Positions 15,776-25,740 of a DNA stretch of 64,000 nucleotides are shown in pieces (within the stretch, counting starts at the first letter, position 1; the number at the start of each line of letters is the position of its first letter). This DNA is from Roseivivax sp. THAF197b. Lineage in GTDB: Bacteria > Pseudomonadota > Alphaproteobacteria > Rhodobacterales > Rhodobacteraceae. The notes under the pieces are model-generated. The model did no database searches. It saw only the letters and a list, made by a program, of their open reading frames with translations, and had not been told where the DNA came from. Location of the stretch: the NCBI RefSeq assembly GCF_009363255.1, contig NZ_CP045318.1, positions 3,213,501 to 3,277,500 on the forward strand, written 5' to 3'. The translations under genes were made by a program, and so were the position numbers.

Positions 15776-17487
15776 GCGGCCAGGTCGTCGGACGTGATCG
15801 CGTAGAGGTCGTCCGCCCCGCTGCGCGCATGGGCAAGAAGCCCCACATGCTGCGGCAGAAGCCGGTTGATGTAGAACCGCGCAAGCCGGGCGCGGCTGCC
15901 TTCGGGCTCCGCCATGGCGGCGCGCAGGTGATAATACCCGCCAAGCACGCGCGCGAAGGCCATCAGGAACGGCACCGAGCCTGCGAAGCGAGCGTTCATG
16001 TCGGGCTCCGCCACCAGCCATTCGACCGCCTCGCGCAAGGTTTCCGTCGCCTGCCAGACCGGCGTGGCGAGATCGGACATGGTTGCGCGGGCGGTTTCGG
16101 CCACGCCTTCGATCTCGTCGAGGAGCGCAAAGGCCGCTTCGCCGCCATCCATCATCTTGCGCGCCACGAGGTCCATCGCCTGGATGCCGTTGGTGCCCTC
16201 GTAGATCGCGGTGACGCGCACGTCGCGGAGATATTGCGCCGCGCCCGTCTCCTCGACGAAGCCCATGCCGCCATGGACCTGCACGCCCTCATCGGCGACG
16301 CGCATGCCGACCTCCGTACCGAAGGCCTTGGCGATGGGCGTCAGCAGCGCCGCGCGGGCGCTCCAGTCTTTCTGGCCGGTGGCGCGCGCCATGTCGATCG
16401 CGGTGCCGCAGGCGAGCGTAATCGCCCGCGCGGCAAAGATATCCGCCTTCATCGAGGCGAGCATCCGGCGTACATCCGCATGATCCACGATGGAGCCCGT
16501 GGCATTCTCGATCCGGGTCGTGCCCTGCTTGCGGTCCATCGCATAGGCCAGCGCGTGCTGATAGGCCCCCTCGGCAATGCCGACGCCCTGCGCGCCGACA
16601 CCGAGCCGGGCATTGTTCATCATGGTGAACATCGCCTTCATGCCGGCACCTTCCGCGCCGACAAGCCAGCCCGTGGCACCGTCATATTCCATGACCGCGG
16701 TGGGCGAGCCATGGATGCCCATCTTCTCCTCGAGCGAGACGACGCGCAGCGAATTCGCATCCCCGAGCGATCCATCCTCGTTGGGAATGTATTTCGGCAC
16801 CATGAAGAGGCTCAGCCCCTTGGTGCCCGCGGGCGCATCGGGCAGGCGCGCCAGAACGAGGTGGCAGACATTCTCGGCCACGTCATGATCGCCCCAGGAG
16901 ATATAGATCTTCTGGCCCGAGATCGCGAAGGAGCCGTCGCCATTGGGTTCGGCCTTGGCGCGGGCCGCGCCCACATCCGATCCGGCCTGCGGCTCGGTCA
17001 GGTTCATGGTGCCGGTCCATTCCCCGGAAATCAGCTTGGGCAGGTAGAGCGCCTTCTGCGCGTCCGATCCATGCGCCTCGAGCGCGTCGATCTGACCCTG
17101 ACTCAGAAGCGGGCAGAGCTGCAGCGACAGGTTCGCGCCCGACAGCATGTCGTTGACGGCGGTGGCCATGGCCTGCGGCAGCCCCATACCGCCATGCTCG
17201 GCGCTGGCGGCGATGGCGACCCAGCCGCCCTCCGCGATCTGGGCATAGGCTTCCTTGAAACCGGGCGAGGTGCGCACGACGCCGTTCTCCAGCACCGCCG
17301 GATGGGTATCGCCCGCGCGGCGCGTGGGGGCCACCACCTCGTCACAGAGTTTGCCCGCCTCGGTCAGGATCGCCTCGATCACGTCGGGGGTCGCCTCCGC
17401 GTAAAGATCCGTCTCGGTGGCGCGGGACAGATCGACGACGTGCTCGAACAGAAAGCGGAAATCGGAAACAGGAGAGGTATAGGGCAT
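15772..17487 (-). CDS. Acyl-CoA dehydrogenase, long form (DmdC-like)
   Basis: FAD enzyme of 571 residues oxidising an acyl-CoA and handing electrons to ETF. It has the acyl-CoA dehydrogenase pattern (MNLTEPQAGSDVG, GQKIYISWGDHD, NARLGVGAQGVG) and a catalytic Glu in YEGTNGIQAMDLVARK. The N-terminal extension (about 40 residues) and extra C-terminal domain match the long subgroup that includes DmdC, the methylmercaptopropionyl-CoA dehydrogenase of marine roseobacters; substrate cannot be fixed from sequence. ETF-QO at 3.7-5.4 kb would be the downstream acceptor. The MBL gene follows with an ATGA overlap. Confidence 0.93.
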   Translation of the reverse strand: MPYTSPVSDFRFLFEHVVDLSRATETDLYAEATPDVIEAILTEAGKLCDEVVAPTRRAGDTHPAVLENGVVRTSPGFKEAYAQIAEGGWVAIAASAEHGGMGLPQAMATAVNDMLSGANLSLQLCPLLSQGQIDALEAHGSDAQKALYLPKLISGEWTGTMNLTEPQAGSDVGAARAKAEPNGDGSFAISGQKIYISWGDHDVAENVCHLVLARLPDAPAGTKGLSLFMVPKYIPNEDGSLGDANSLRVVSLEEKMGIHGSPTAVMEYDGATGWLVGAEGAGMKAMFTMMNNARLGVGAQGVGIAEGAYQHALAYAMDRKQGTTRIENATGSIVDHADVRRMLASMKADIFAARAITLACGTAIDMARATGQKDWSARAALLTPIAKAFGTEVGMRVADEGVQVHGGMGFVEETGAAQYLRDVRVTAIYEGTNGIQAMDLVARKMMDGGEAAFALLDEIEGVAETARATMSDLATPVWQATETLREAVEWLVAEPDMNARFAGSVPFLMAFARVLGGYYHLRAAMAEPEGSRARLARFYINRLLPQHVGLLAHARSGADDLYAITSDDLAA

Positions 17488-17640
17488 GAGGTCCTCGTCG
17501 GCATCTTGGCAATCCGGTCCGGTTCACTTACCACCGCGCGCAACCAAGCGCGGGCACCCGGTGCCTGCTGTGTCGAAAGTGGCCTGCCGGACCGAAACGG
17601 GCAACCAAAACGCGGCGTCACGAGATATGCGGGGCCCAGA

Positions 17641-18576
17641 GTGACGATACGTCTAACGCTCGCCGATGCCGATATCGCCCGCGCCGCCGAGATCTGGCGC
17701 GCGGGCGGGCGCGTCGCCTTCCCCACGGAGACCGTGTACGGGCTGGGAGCAGACGCGTCCTCCGACACCGCCGTGGCGCGCATCTTCGAGGCCAAGGACC
17801 GGCCCAGCTTCAACCCGCTCATCGTGCATGTCGCCGATCTGGATCAGGCGCGCAAACTGGCGCTCTGGTCTGACGCCGCCGATGCGCTGGCGCAGGCCTT
17901 CTGGCCCGGGCCGCTGACGCTGGTTCTGCCCCTGGCACCCGGCGCGCCGGTCTCGTCGCTGGTCACGGCGGGCCTCGACAGCGTCGGCATCCGCATGCCG
18001 GCCCATCCGGTCGCGCGGCAATTGCTGCGCGCCTTCGGCGGGGGCATTGCCGCCCCCTCCGCCAATCGCTCGGGCCGGATCAGTCCGACGCGGGCCGCGC
18101 ATGTCCTGTCGACACTCGACGGGCGGATCGAAGCTGTGGTCGATGGCGGCCCCGCCGAGGTCGGACTTGAATCGACGATTCTGGGTCTGACCGGCACGCC
18201 CACACTTCTGCGGCCCGGCGGGATCGGGATCGACGCCTTGTCGGAGGCCCTGGGCGCGCGGGTCTCGCGCCGCCACGATACCGATGCGATCTCCGCCCCC
18301 GGCCAGACGCCCTCCCATTACGCGCCACGCGCGACGATGCGCCTCAATGCCGCCGAATGGGAGCCGGGCGAGGCCACGCTGGGTTTCGGGAAGATGCCCT
18401 GCGATCTGAACCTGTCCGAGGCGGAGAATCTGACGGAGGCCGCGGCGAACCTCTTTGCGCATCTGCATGCGCTCGATGCGATGGGCCGGGCGGTAATCGC
18501 CGTCGCCCCGGTGCCGCATCGGGGGCTCGGCGTCGCGATCAATGACCGGCTGAGCCGCGCAGCCGCGCCGCGCTGA
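17641..18576 (+). CDS. L-threonylcarbamoyladenylate synthase, Sua5 type
   Basis: Makes threonylcarbamoyl-AMP from Thr, bicarbonate and ATP for tRNA t6A37. The 311-residue protein holds an N-terminal YrdC domain (GRVAFPTETVYGLGADA, KDRPSFNPLIVH, FWPGPLTLVLP, SIGIR-type SVGIRMPAHP, APSANRSGRISPT) and a shorter C-terminal Sua5 domain after the SPGQTPSHYAP-type linker. GTG 17641 is the start; the open frame runs far upstream antisense to the acyl-CoA dehydrogenase and that part is not coding. It is divergent from the dehydrogenase across 153 bp. Confidence 0.95.
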   Translation: MTIRLTLADADIARAAEIWRAGGRVAFPTETVYGLGADASSDTAVARIFEAKDRPSFNPLIVHVADLDQARKLALWSDAADALAQAFWPGPLTLVLPLAPGAPVSSLVTAGLDSVGIRMPAHPVARQLLRAFGGGIAAPSANRSGRISPTRAAHVLSTLDGRIEAVVDGGPAEVGLESTILGLTGTPTLLRPGGIGIDALSEALGARVSRRHDTDAISAPGQTPSHYAPRATMRLNAAEWEPGEATLGFGKMPCDLNLSEAENLTEAAANLFAHLHALDAMGRAVIAVAPVPHRGLGVAINDRLSRAAAPR

Positions 18577-18588
18577 TCCCGCGCAGGC

Positions 18589-19164
18589 CTAGGCCTGCCC
18601 GCCCTCTGCCGACAGCATCAGCGCCGAGACGCCAAGACGGCCCAGCGCCTTTTCCCACATGTCTCCGGCCTTGGTGGCGAAAATCAGATCGGGATCCGCG
18701 TCGCAGACAAGCCAGCCATTCTGCTGCAATTCCCGCTCAAGCTGGCCCGGCCCCCAGCCGGCATAGCCGAGGCACATGCGGCGCTGCGCGGGCCCCTGCC
18801 CTCGCGCCATGTCCTCGAGGATGTCGAGCGTGGCGGTCATCGCGAAATTCGCATCGATGGTCAGCGTGGTCGGGTCGTCCCGCGCCTCGGTGCTGTGCAG
18901 CACAAAGCCGCGCCCGGTCTCGACCGGGCCGCCGAAGAAGACCGGCTCGAAGGGCATGTCGGTCAGCATCTCGATATCGAGCTGTTCGAGCAGCGTTGCG
19001 ATACCGAGGCCCGGCGCCGTCTTGTTGACGATCAGGCCCATCGCGCCCTCATCCGAATGCGAGCACAAAAAGACAACCGCGCGGTCGAAACGCGGATCGC
19101 CCATGCCGGGCATCGCGATCAGAATGCGTCCGGTCAGATCGGTCGATTGTGCGGTGTCGGGCAT
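18589..19164 (-). CDS. YqgE/AlgH family protein (UPF0301)
   Basis: A 191-residue conserved protein of unknown biochemical role. The family core is plain: LTGRILIAMPGMGDPRFDRA, VVFLCSHSDEGAMGLIVNK, VFFGGPVETGRGFVLH and CLGYAGWGPGQLERELQQN. The ATG at 19164 was chosen because AGGAG lies six bases upstream; the open frame adds 20 residues otherwise. It is divergent from the DsbD-like gene and convergent with Sua5, 12 bp away. Confidence 0.95.
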   Translation of the reverse strand: MPDTAQSTDLTGRILIAMPGMGDPRFDRAVVFLCSHSDEGAMGLIVNKTAPGLGIATLLEQLDIEMLTDMPFEPVFFGGPVETGRGFVLHSTEARDDPTTLTIDANFAMTATLDILEDMARGQGPAQRRMCLGYAGWGPGQLERELQQNGWLVCDADPDLIFATKAGDMWEKALGRLGVSALMLSAEGGQA

Positions 19165-19288
19165 GAAACTCCTATCGATTGCCACCACCATGACGACGCC
19201 CGACCGCACGTGCAAGCACGCCAATGTGTCAGCACGTTCAGCGAGACGTGACTTCCCATTTCACAGGCAAATGGGCAGAGGAGAGGGC

Positions 19289-20101
19289 ATGATACGCATC
19301 CTTTTCCTCGCCATCGCGCTGATCGCCGCCATGCCCTTCGCCTCGACGCCTGTCCGGGCGGGTGAGTTCGACAATATCGTCCGGGCCGAACTGCGCCCCG
19401 GTTGGCGACGCGCGGACGGCACGCATATCGCGGCCCTTCACCTCACGCTTGCGCCGGGCTGGAAGACCTATTGGCGGGCACCCGGCGATGCGGGCATCCC
19501 GCCCGAGTTTGGCTGGCGCGGATCGCGCAACCTCGCGGGCGTGTCGATCATCTGGCCGCGCCCCGATGTTTTCGATCAGGCAGGGATGCGCGCCATCGGC
19601 TATACCGACGAGCTGGTCCTGCCCCTCGCGATCCGCCCCGAGCGGAATGGTGACGTGCTTCTCGAAGGCGATATGCAGCTCGGGATCTGCAAGGATGTCT
19701 GCCTGCCCCACGCGCTCAGCTTCTCGGGCCGTCTCGATGCCGGGATGACCGAGCGGGATCCGCGGATCGCCGCGGCGCTCTCCGACCGGCCCTTCAGCGC
19801 CAGCGAGGTTGGTGGCGCCTCGGTGCATTGCGATATCGCCCCCGGCAATAACGGTGCGCTTCGCCTGACCGCGAAGATCGACATGGCCTCCGCGGGCAAC
19901 AGCGAGGAGGTGGTGGTCGAGACCGGCAATCCCTTCCTGTGGGTGGCCGAGCCCGAAAGCCGCCGCGACGGCGGCACGCTCATCGCCTCGACCGAGATCG
20001 TGCATATGGAGCGCAAGCCCTTCGCCCTCGATCGCGGGTCGCTGACCTTCACCGTGCTCGGCACGCGTCAGGCGGTCGAATTGTCGGGCTGCACGCGCTG
20101 A
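19289..20101 (+). CDS. Secreted DsbD N-terminal-domain-like protein (orphan)
   Basis: A 270-residue protein with a signal peptide (MIRILFLAIALIAAMPFAS, cleavage near VRAG) followed by a DsbD-alpha-type immunoglobulin-like domain: LTLAPGWKTYWRAPGDAG, then GICKDVCLP, whose C134 and C138 would form the redox pair. No transmembrane or thioredoxin domain follows, so it is the periplasmic module only. It may accept electrons from a CcdA/ScsB-like membrane protein encoded elsewhere. The ATG at 19289 was chosen for the signal peptide; the open frame begins much earlier inside the yqgE antisense. Confidence 0.85.
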   Translation: MIRILFLAIALIAAMPFASTPVRAGEFDNIVRAELRPGWRRADGTHIAALHLTLAPGWKTYWRAPGDAGIPPEFGWRGSRNLAGVSIIWPRPDVFDQAGMRAIGYTDELVLPLAIRPERNGDVLLEGDMQLGICKDVCLPHALSFSGRLDAGMTERDPRIAAALSDRPFSASEVGGASVHCDIAPGNNGALRLTAKIDMASAGNSEEVVVETGNPFLWVAEPESRRDGGTLIASTEIVHMERKPFALDRGSLTFTVLGTRQAVELSGCTR

Positions 20102-20171
20102 CCTCGGTACCGGCGGGTTCGCGCCCGGGCGGGGCAGATTTGAGCGCACCTCAAGGCGCGCGCGGTGGATC

Positions 20172-23100
20172 TCAGACCCCGCCCGCCCGCGTGGCCCGAC
20201 CGGACAACCCCATCCGCATGGCGGCAACGAGATAGGCCAGCACGAGGGCAATGCCCACACCAACCATGAAGAGCGCATAGGCCCCGACGAGCCCCGGCCC
20301 AAGCGGCGAAACGGCTGCGAGAGGCGCGGGCAGCGCACCGGTCACGGCGACCCAGCCCATGGTCACGCCGAGCCAGCCCAGGATCAGCGCGACGCCTACG
20401 CCGTAGCCTGCCCGAATGCTGCCGCGGGGATGACGCAGGCCGCGCTTTAGGCTGGCCCTGGCCTTCGCGAGGTCCTCTCCGATGGCCAGAAGGGCGGGCA
20501 CGACCAGCAGCACCAGAACCATCCCGAAAGCCAGGCCGAAGACCAGCGTGATCACCGTCGGCTTTAGGAACTCCGCCTGGCTCGACCCTTCATACAAGAG
20601 CGGCGCAAGGCCCAGCACCGTGGTCAGCGTCGTCAGCAGCACGGGGCGCAAACGATCCGCCGCTCCGTCGATGATCGCGGGCAGGATCCCGCGCTCGGCG
20701 GCATATTCGTCGATCGTCGTGACCAGCACGATCGAGTCGTTGATGACGATCCCGGTCATGCCCAGCAGGCCCACCACCGTAAACATGCTCATCGGCACGT
20801 CCCAGACATTGTGCCCCCAGATCGTACCCACGAGGCCGAAGGGGATGATCGCCATCACCACAAGGGGCCGCGACCAGCTCGCAAAGACCCAGGCCAGCAC
20901 GAGGTAGATGCCCAGAAGCACCATAATCAACGCCACGGTGGCGTCGGACAGGAATTCGTCCTCCTGCTCGCTCAGACCGGAGAGGCGGTAATCCACCTGC
21001 CGCTCGGCGGAGATGCCGGGCAGGATCTCCTGCTCCAGGGCCTGCATGATGTCGGCGGCGCGGGCCGGGTCATCCTCCGAGAGATCGCCATTGACCGATA
21101 CGAGCCGGATGCCGTTCTCCCGCCGGACGGTGGAGAAGCCCGCGCTGCGCTCGACCTCGACGATATCGGCCAGTGCAACATAGGCGCCGGACGGTGTGCG
21201 CAGCTGCATCCGCTCCAGGAAATCGGCCGTCAGCTCATCCTCGGGCAGTTCCACGCGGATCGTGGCCGAACGCGGCCCCACGGGATAATTCGCGGCCTCC
21301 ACGCCGCCCAACCGCGCCCGCAGCGTCTGGCCCAGCATGTCGATATCGAAACCCAGCGCGCGGCCCTGCGGCGTCAGATCGAGGCGCAGCTCATCCTTGT
21401 CGTAGGACAGATCGTCCTCGAGCGCGGAGACTTCGGGGTATTGCGCCAGCGCGGTTTTCAGATCCTCCGCGGCGGCTTTCAGCGTGGCGGCATCCGCGCC
21501 GTAGAACTGCACATCGAGCGCATCGCCTCCGGGGCCCGAGCGCCAGCCGCGGAAGCTGACCGTCTCGGCCAGCGGGTGGCGTTCCACGCGTTCCTGCAGG
21601 TCACCCACGAACTTGAAGGACGAATAGGGCCTGAGATCCGCCTCGATCAGCTCGATCGCGATGGAGCCCAGCTGGTCGGGCTCCTTGCTGTCGGTGCCTG
21701 CCAGCCCGCGGCCGGTATTGCCACCGATCTCGGACAGGACATAGGCCACGGGGTTGCGCCCGTATTCCGCCTCGTATTCCGCCGCCAGCGCCTCGACAGA
21801 GGCCTGCATCGCCAGCATCTGCTCGTAGCTGTCTTCGCGCGTCGCGCCCGGTGCCATGGCGAAATTGCCGGTGACGGAGGATTGCTCGGGCGCGTTGAAG
21901 AAGCGCCAGGGCACATCGCCCCGGATCAGAAGGGCGGCCTGGCTCGCCAGAAGGGCCACGGCAGCAGCGATCACCACGTAGCGCCCGGCGATGACGCCCG
22001 CCATCAGAGGGCGGAAGAGCCGCGCGCGGACCCAGCGGAAGACGCGGTTCACCGCGCGCGACGGGGCATCATACCAATGCTGCTTGTCGGCATGGGTCAA
22101 GGCGTGCCGCATGTGATGCGGCAGGATCAGGAAACACTCCACAAGGCTCGCGGTCAGCACGACGATCACGGTGAACGGGATGTCGCGGATCAGGTCGCCG
22201 AAACGGCCCCCGATCACCACGAGCCCCCAGAAGGCGATCACGGTGGTCAGCGTTGCGCAGAAGACAGGCAGCGCCATCCGCGCCGCCGCGCGCTCGGCGG
22301 CCTCGGCGGGCCCGAAGCCGCGCCGCGACAGGTGATCGGCATGCTCGCCCACCACGATGGCATCATCGACCACGATCCCAAGCGTGATGATCAGCGCGAA
22401 GAGCGAGATCATGTTGAAGGTGATGCCCGCAGCATACATCAGCGCCACCGCCGCCAGCATGGCCGTGGGGATACCCGCCGCGACCCAGAACGCGATGCGC
22501 GCATTGAGGAACAGGAAGAGTAGCGCGACCACGAGGCCAAGCCCCATCAGGCCGTTATCGACGAGGATGTCGAGCCGGCCTGAAATGGCCTCGGCCCGCG
22601 TCCGGATGAGGTCGATACTTGCCCCTTCCGGCATTTCCGCCTGCAACTCGGCGGCAATCTCCTCGACCTGGCGCTGGATGCCAATGGCGTCGCCCTGCGC
22701 GGTGCGGTCGACCCGGATCGACATGGCCGGGTTTTCGCCGACGAAATAGCTCCGCTCGCGGGTCACGCCCTCGATGCGGATCTCCGCCACGTCGCCCACG
22801 CGCAGCTCCGTCCCGTCGGGGTTAGAGCGCAGCACGATCCCCTCGATTTCGTCCGCCTGTCGCTTCTCGGTGCCGGTGCGCACCCGCGCATTGGCCCCCT
22901 CGACCTGGCCTGCCGGATCGGCATCGACCTCGGCCCCGATGGCCTGGGCGATCTCGCGCAGGGTGAGGTCATGCGCGATCAGGTTCGTCGCGGGCACCTC
23001 GACGATGGTCTGCGGCGCGGCAAGGCCCCGGATCGTGGTGTTCGTCACACCCTCCGCAAAGAGCCGATTGACGAAGAGATCGGCGTAATTCGCCAGCTGC

Positions 23101-23564
23101 TCCGCCGCGATGGGGCCGGTGAGGACCACATCCGTCACCCGGTCGAACCAGGCGGACCGGCTGATTTCCGCGTCCTCCGCATCCTCGGGCAGATCGCTCA
23201 CTGCGTCGATGGCCTGCCGGATATCGTTGGTGGCGCGGCTCATGTCCCAGTTGGGTTCGAACTCCACCTCGATGGAAGCGATGCCTTCACGCGACCGCGC
23301 GCGGCTCGATTCCACCCCTTCGACCGCCAGCAGCGCAGGCTCCAGCCGCTGCACGATGGCCTGATCGATATCCTCCGCCCCCGCGCCGTCCCAGCGCACG
23401 GAGATGTCGATCTCGTCGACGATCACGTCGGGGAAGAACTGCGCGCGCATGTTCGGGATGGCGAGCGCCCCCGCCGCCAGCATCATCACCAGCAGAAGGT
23501 TCGCCAGCGTCCGGTGCCGCACGAAATAGGAGAAAAGCCCGAAGACGCGGGAGGTGTCCGACAT
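20172..23564 (-). CDS. RND efflux pump permease with extended C-terminus
   Basis: Proton-driven inner-membrane exporter of 1130 residues (AcrB/MdtB superfamily). Evidence: an N-terminal helix NLLLVMMLAAGALAIP, two large periplasmic loops, the TM4 proton-relay signature LGIVVDDAIVVGEHAD, and the second-half TM cluster ending VLLVVPALLAIGEDLAKA. After this normal end there are ~100 more residues with two further hydrophobic helices, longer than the usual 1020-1050. The start lies 4 bp after the adaptor stop. No outer-membrane channel gene is nearby, so it must share one. Substrate unknown. Confidence 0.95.
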   Translation of the reverse strand: MSDTSRVFGLFSYFVRHRTLANLLLVMMLAAGALAIPNMRAQFFPDVIVDEIDISVRWDGAGAEDIDQAIVQRLEPALLAVEGVESSRARSREGIASIEVEFEPNWDMSRATNDIRQAIDAVSDLPEDAEDAEISRSAWFDRVTDVVLTGPIAAEQLANYADLFVNRLFAEGVTNTTIRGLAAPQTIVEVPATNLIAHDLTLREIAQAIGAEVDADPAGQVEGANARVRTGTEKRQADEIEGIVLRSNPDGTELRVGDVAEIRIEGVTRERSYFVGENPAMSIRVDRTAQGDAIGIQRQVEEIAAELQAEMPEGASIDLIRTRAEAISGRLDILVDNGLMGLGLVVALLFLFLNARIAFWVAAGIPTAMLAAVALMYAAGITFNMISLFALIITLGIVVDDAIVVGEHADHLSRRGFGPAEAAERAAARMALPVFCATLTTVIAFWGLVVIGGRFGDLIRDIPFTVIVVLTASLVECFLILPHHMRHALTHADKQHWYDAPSRAVNRVFRWVRARLFRPLMAGVIAGRYVVIAAAVALLASQAALLIRGDVPWRFFNAPEQSSVTGNFAMAPGATREDSYEQMLAMQASVEALAAEYEAEYGRNPVAYVLSEIGGNTGRGLAGTDSKEPDQLGSIAIELIEADLRPYSSFKFVGDLQERVERHPLAETVSFRGWRSGPGGDALDVQFYGADAATLKAAAEDLKTALAQYPEVSALEDDLSYDKDELRLDLTPQGRALGFDIDMLGQTLRARLGGVEAANYPVGPRSATIRVELPEDELTADFLERMQLRTPSGAYVALADIVEVERSAGFSTVRRENGIRLVSVNGDLSEDDPARAADIMQALEQEILPGISAERQVDYRLSGLSEQEDEFLSDATVALIMVLLGIYLVLAWVFASWSRPLVVMAIIPFGLVGTIWGHNVWDVPMSMFTVVGLLGMTGIVINDSIVLVTTIDEYAAERGILPAIIDGAADRLRPVLLTTLTTVLGLAPLLYEGSSQAEFLKPTVITLVFGLAFGMVLVLLVVPALLAIGEDLAKARASLKRGLRHPRGSIRAGYGVGVALILGWLGVTMGWVAVTGALPAPLAAVSPLGPGLVGAYALFMVGVGIALVLAYLVAAMRMGLSGRATRAGGV

Positions 23565-23568
23565 GACC

Positions 23569-25038
23569 CTAGCCCCCGATCCGCGCTTCGAGACGCGCGA
23601 CCATCGCCGCGGGCACGCGCGGCGCGTCGAGCTGGCTCAGAAGCCGGGCCTTGGCCTCCTCGGGCATGCGGGAATTGCCCTCGACGAAGGCGCGCAGCCG
23701 GGCGCGGCGATGTTCCGTGATCTCCATCAGCGTGTCCGCTTCGGCGCTGTCCGCGTCCTGAAGCTCCGCCTCGAAGTTGCGCGGACGCACCTTGATCCCC
23801 GGCCCCAGAAGCGGCGTCTGCTGCGCCACGACCCGCGCCCCGGCCAGCCCGTCGGCACGGACGAGCACATCGTCTCCCTGACGCCGCACCAGTGTCACTG
23901 CCAGCGCTTCAAGGCGGTCATCCGTGCCCACGACCATCACCTGCATATTGGCATCGAGCGCGGTTGCGGGCAGACGCACGACATTTTCGATCGGGGCCTC
24001 GTCGATCCGAACGGTGACGAAATCGCCGGGCTGAAATCCCCGCGCCTCACCGAGCCGCGCATAGACCACACGGCCCGTCTCACCGGTCGCGACACGGGGA
24101 TTGGCCCGGTCGATCCGGCCCGATGCGACGATGTCGGTGCCATAGACATCGAGCGTCACGGTCACCGGCGCCGGACGCACCTGCCCCGCCGCGTCCAGAA
24201 GCCGCGCATATCCTTCGGTCGAGACGCGAAACGCCACTTCCAGCGCGTCCGGGTCGATCAATGTCGCGATCTGTTCATTGGCGGAGACGAGACGGCCCTC
24301 GACCACGCTGACCGTATCCAGCACACCGTCAAAGCCCGCGCGAATTTCCGTCGCATCGAGGCGGCGCTCCGCCTCGGCCACATCCAGCGTGGCGCGCGCG
24401 ATGGCGGTCTCGGCCTGCGCGATCCGGGCCTCCGCATCGGCGAGCGATTGGCGGCGTTGCAGCACGGCGGCCCGCGCGGTCGAGGCCTGCAATTCGGCTG
24501 CTTCCACGGCGCTGGCACTGCCGACGCCGCGATCCCGCAGATCCTCCTGTCGCTCGAAGGCGCGGGCGTAAAGCTGGGACTGCTCCTCGGATGCGGCGAG
24601 GTTTTCGCGCGCAAGCTCCAGCGCGCGGCGGCTGTCATCGGATTCCGCTCGGGCGTCAGCCAGCGCAGAGCGCGCGCGTTCCAGCGCCGCTTCCGCGTCG
24701 GCGGGATCGATCCGGGCCAGAAGTGCGCCTTCCGCGACCCGACCGCCTGCATCGAAACCGGGGGCCAGTGCGACGATACGCCCGCCCGCCTCGGCCCGGA
24801 TTTCAAGGGTGCGACGGCTCTCGACGCTGCCATAGGCCGTCAGGACCGGCACTTCGGTGCCGGGCTCGGCCGTCACCACGTTCACGGCAAAGACCCGCTC
24901 CCGCCCCTCGGGCATGGAGGGCGCATCTGCCATGCGCGTCTCGACCGCCCCCTGAATGAGCGCGCCGGCATAGACCATGAGACCCAGCGTCGCCGCCAGA
25001 AGGAAAAGCCCGGTCAATGACCGCCTGAGAAACCGCAT
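23569..25038 (-). CDS. RND efflux periplasmic adaptor (membrane fusion protein)
   Basis: A 489-residue HlyD/AcrA-family adaptor that bridges the RND permease to an outer-membrane channel. It has an N-terminal anchor helix (LTGLFLLAATLGLMVYAGAL), a lipoyl-like half (TLEIRAEAGGRIVALAPGFD), an alpha-helical hairpin of about 120 residues rich in Ala/Arg/Glu, the second lipoyl half (DATEIRAGFDGVLDTV) and beta-barrel domains. The ATG at 25038 follows GAGGTGAC. The C-terminal helical stretch (TLMEITEHRRARLRAFVEG) is longer than in AcrA. It is the first gene of the pump operon. Confidence 0.94.
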   Translation of the reverse strand: MRFLRRSLTGLFLLAATLGLMVYAGALIQGAVETRMADAPSMPEGRERVFAVNVVTAEPGTEVPVLTAYGSVESRRTLEIRAEAGGRIVALAPGFDAGGRVAEGALLARIDPADAEAALERARSALADARAESDDSRRALELARENLAASEEQSQLYARAFERQEDLRDRGVGSASAVEAAELQASTARAAVLQRRQSLADAEARIAQAETAIARATLDVAEAERRLDATEIRAGFDGVLDTVSVVEGRLVSANEQIATLIDPDALEVAFRVSTEGYARLLDAAGQVRPAPVTVTLDVYGTDIVASGRIDRANPRVATGETGRVVYARLGEARGFQPGDFVTVRIDEAPIENVVRLPATALDANMQVMVVGTDDRLEALAVTLVRRQGDDVLVRADGLAGARVVAQQTPLLGPGIKVRPRNFEAELQDADSAEADTLMEITEHRRARLRAFVEGNSRMPEEAKARLLSQLDAPRVPAAMVARLEARIGG

Positions 25039-25197
25039 GTCACCTCGTTGATCCGCCAGGGGCCAAGACACGGCCCTTGCTAAGAAATAAGGCGCCGCGG
25101 GCCCATTCCAAAGAATGCGAGGCGCTCTTCACCATGGTGTTACGCGGATCGACGCGGAATTTGTCGAAAAAAGTTTCGCCCCGTTGCAGGTTTCGGA

Positions 25198-25740
25198 TCA
25201 CTTCCGCCGCTTGTGCTCGTCGAGACGCGGCATGATCTCCACGAAATTGCAGGGCCGGTGGCGATAATCGAGTTGCAGCGACAGGATCTCGTCCCAGGCA
25301 TCCTTGCAGGCGCCGGGGCTGCCGGGCAGCGCGAAAAGGTAGGTGCCCTGCGCCACTCCGCCCGTGGCCCGGCTTTGCACGGCGGAGGTGCCGATCTTGG
25401 CCATGGAAACATGCGTAAAGACCGTGCCGAAGGCGTCGATCTCCTTTTCGTAGACGTCGCGATGCGCCTCGACCGTCACGTCGCGCCCCGTCAGCCCCGT
25501 GCCACCCGTGGAAATCACCACGTCGATCCCGTCATCGGCACACCAGGCGCGGAGCTGTGCTGCGATGGCGTCGCGCTCGTCCCGGATGATGGTCCGGGCC
25601 GCCAGGATGTGCCCCGCCGCCTCCAATCGCGCGACCAGCGTATCGCCGGAGCGGTCGTCGCCCGGCTCCCGCGTGTCCGACACGGTCAGGACGGCGATAC
25701 GGACGGGAATGAACTCACGGGTCTCGTCGATGCGGCTCAC
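25198..25740 (-). CDS. moaB: MoaB/MogA-type molybdopterin adenylyltransferase
   Basis: A 180-residue MoCF-fold protein that adenylylates molybdopterin before Mo insertion. Motifs: VLTVSDTREPGDDRSGDTLV, VISTGGTGLTGRDVTVEA and the C-terminal FALPGSPGACKDAWDEIL. The GTG start at 25740 overlaps the uracil-DNA glycosylase stop by 4 bp (GTGA). It sits 13 kb from the fdhD-mobAB-moeA operon, so Moco genes are dispersed in the window. Family call is firm; MoaB and MogA cannot be fully separated by eye. Confidence 0.93.
   Translation of the reverse strand: MSRIDETREFIPVRIAVLTVSDTREPGDDRSGDTLVARLEAAGHILAARTIIRDERDAIAAQLRAWCADDGIDVVISTGGTGLTGRDVTVEAHRDVYEKEIDAFGTVFTHVSMAKIGTSAVQSRATGGVAQGTYLFALPGSPGACKDAWDEILSLQLDYRHRPCNFVEIMPRLDEHKRRK

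Noticed and set aside
15772..17487. Naming the acyl-CoA dehydrogenase as DmdC
   Set aside because: The long form fits DmdC, but several related enzymes share this architecture and no other dmd gene is in the window, so substrate was left open.
15829..17640. Upstream extension of the Sua5 frame by about 600 codons
   Set aside because: It lies antisense to the acyl-CoA dehydrogenase. The Sua5 homology begins at GTG 17641.
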